A stretch of DNA of 6,811 nt from contig DQUR01000120.1 of the NCBI GenBank assembly GCA_015662175.1, positions 1 through 6,811 of the forward strand, in the 5' to 3' direction. Positions 6,437 through 6,811 of this stretch are shown in pieces. The notes beneath the pieces were generated by a model. The model searched no databases and was not told where the DNA came from. It saw only the letters and a list, made by a program, of their open reading frames with translations. Within the stretch, counting starts at the first letter, position 1, and every line of letters begins with the position of its first letter. The position numbers were made by a program, and so were the translations under genes. Source of the stretch: Thermococcus paralvinellae (GTDB lineage: Archaea; Methanobacteriota_B; Thermococci; Thermococcales; Thermococcaceae).

Positions 6437-6637
6437 GAAAAGTTAGATCAAAGTTTGTTTATCTCTTTCTAAGTGCTTTTTCTTAGAGTGGATTTTTCTC
6501 TAAATTAGCAGTTTTTCAAGGTTTTACTCAAAAAGCGTCCTACGGACGCGAGAAGAAAAGTTTAAAAGTTACTTTTCAAGTGAATCCACGCTACATCAGC
6601 AGGCACTAAAAAGATAAACAAACCTTGCCAACTCTTC
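6437..6637. repeat. Long imperfect palindrome (about 201 bp), MITE-like or hairpin RNA
   Basis: The two ends are inverted copies. The left end (6437-6464) and the complement of the right end (6612-6637) share GAARAGTTRG, then CAARGTTTGTTTATCT, with only three A/G differences and a 2-nt insertion on the left. Moving inward, AGTGC, a TAGMG block and TGGATT occur in both arms at nearly equal offsets (TGGATT is 40 and 39 nt from the outer CAA). T- and A-rich inner arms follow, and GCGTCC TAC GGACGC closes the structure at 6535-6549. No coding frame or transposase is inside. A rightward BRE/TATA-like sequence (GAAAAGTTTAAAAG) lies at 6555-6568. This could be a miniature inverted-repeat transposable element, a decayed insertion sequence end pair, or a gene for a long hairpin RNA. 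The AT-rich arms argue against a stable RNA in a hyperthermophile. Confidence 0.65.
6530..6549 (-). terminator. Hairpin followed by T5 on the minus strand
   Basis: Read leftward, GCGTCC GTA GGACGC is a perfect 6-bp stem with a 3-nt loop and is directly followed by TTTTTG, the layout of an intrinsic terminator. No leftward gene ending here is established, so it may simply be the tip of the long palindrome. Confidence 0.3.
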
Positions 6638-6811
6638 TTAATCATGGGTGCTCTGCTTTCTCAACATTCTATCTCTTCTCGTATTTTTTGTGTCTTTGAC
6701 TTTGATCTCAATGAATTTTAACTTTTATCAATGTATTTATGTATATCATTGAAACCGTTATAATAAATAGCAAAGCAACGCTCCCTGTATAGGCTGAAAT
6801 TAGATACATTA
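6638..6811. other. AT-rich right end without a supported gene
   Basis: No gene is convincing. On the minus strand one frame is open from the right edge to a stop at 6708-6710; from an ATG at 6809 it gives 33 residues with a hydrophobic stretch (GSVALLFIITVSMIYI) and a basic tail, which could be the C-terminus of a membrane protein cut by the window edge. Another minus frame is also open for about 30 codons, so chance in AT-rich DNA is equally possible. On the plus strand, TTATAATAAAT near 6758-6768, preceded by GAAACCG, resembles a rightward promoter for a gene beyond the window. The motif TCAATG occurs at 6708 and 6728 and inverted (CATTGA) at 6747, about 20 bp apart. Confidence 0.35.

Noticed and set aside
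6644..6721. Plus-strand 25-residue frame beginning MGALLSQHS
   Set aside because: No ribosome binding site, very short, and interrupted in AT-rich DNA; best seen as chance.
6413..6811. CRISPR array
   Set aside because: The region is AT-rich, but there are no regularly spaced repeats of about 30 bp with unique spacers and nothing like the known Thermococcales repeat.

Overview
The window looks like chromosomal DNA of a hyperthermophilic archaeon of the order Thermococcales (Thermococcus, Pyrococcus or Palaeococcus). The clues are an archaeal NikR with intact nickel ligands, an archaeoflavoprotein, an Hrq1/MrfA-type helicase of archaeal character, AGGTGAT ribosome binding sites matching the archaeal anti-Shine-Dalgarno, AT-rich TATA/BRE promoter boxes, and a GC-rich tRNA-Thr inside otherwise AT-rich DNA. 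I cannot name the species from sequence alone.

Layout from left to right. Positions 1-318 hold no gene I can firmly support, only weak leftward open frames touching the left edge. A large helicase gene (319-2994, +) follows, apparently transcribed as a leaderless or nearly leaderless mRNA. It is an Hrq1/MrfA-like DNA helicase with a cysteine-rich DUF1998 (MZB) tail, a family tied to DNA repair. After a 206-bp gap with a tandem T-rich repeat and an operator-like palindrome comes a 174-residue archaeoflavoprotein (3201-3725, +). Its 3' end overlaps by 37 bp the 3' end of a convergent gene (3689-5749, -). That gene encodes a large membrane-anchored protein, probably extracellular, with an Ig-like module and a transglutaminase-like Cys/His/Asp domain.

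The leftward transglutaminase-like gene diverges from nikR (5877-6293, +), the nickel-responsive repressor, across a short intergenic region whose TATA element is nearly self-complementary. Close behind nikR lies a complete tRNA-Thr(CGT) gene with encoded CCA (6336-6412), which has its own TATA box and a T-rich end.

The last 400 bp are AT-rich and carry no convincing gene, but they contain the most unusual object in the window. This is a roughly 201-bp imperfect palindrome (6437-6637) with two well-matched outer arms, internal matched blocks at near-equal offsets and a perfect 6-bp hairpin near its centre. It may be a miniature inverted-repeat element or a long hairpin RNA; copy number and transcription data would decide. 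The genes do not form one pathway: they look like ordinary, independently promoted housekeeping and surface functions beside a possible mobile relic next to a tRNA.
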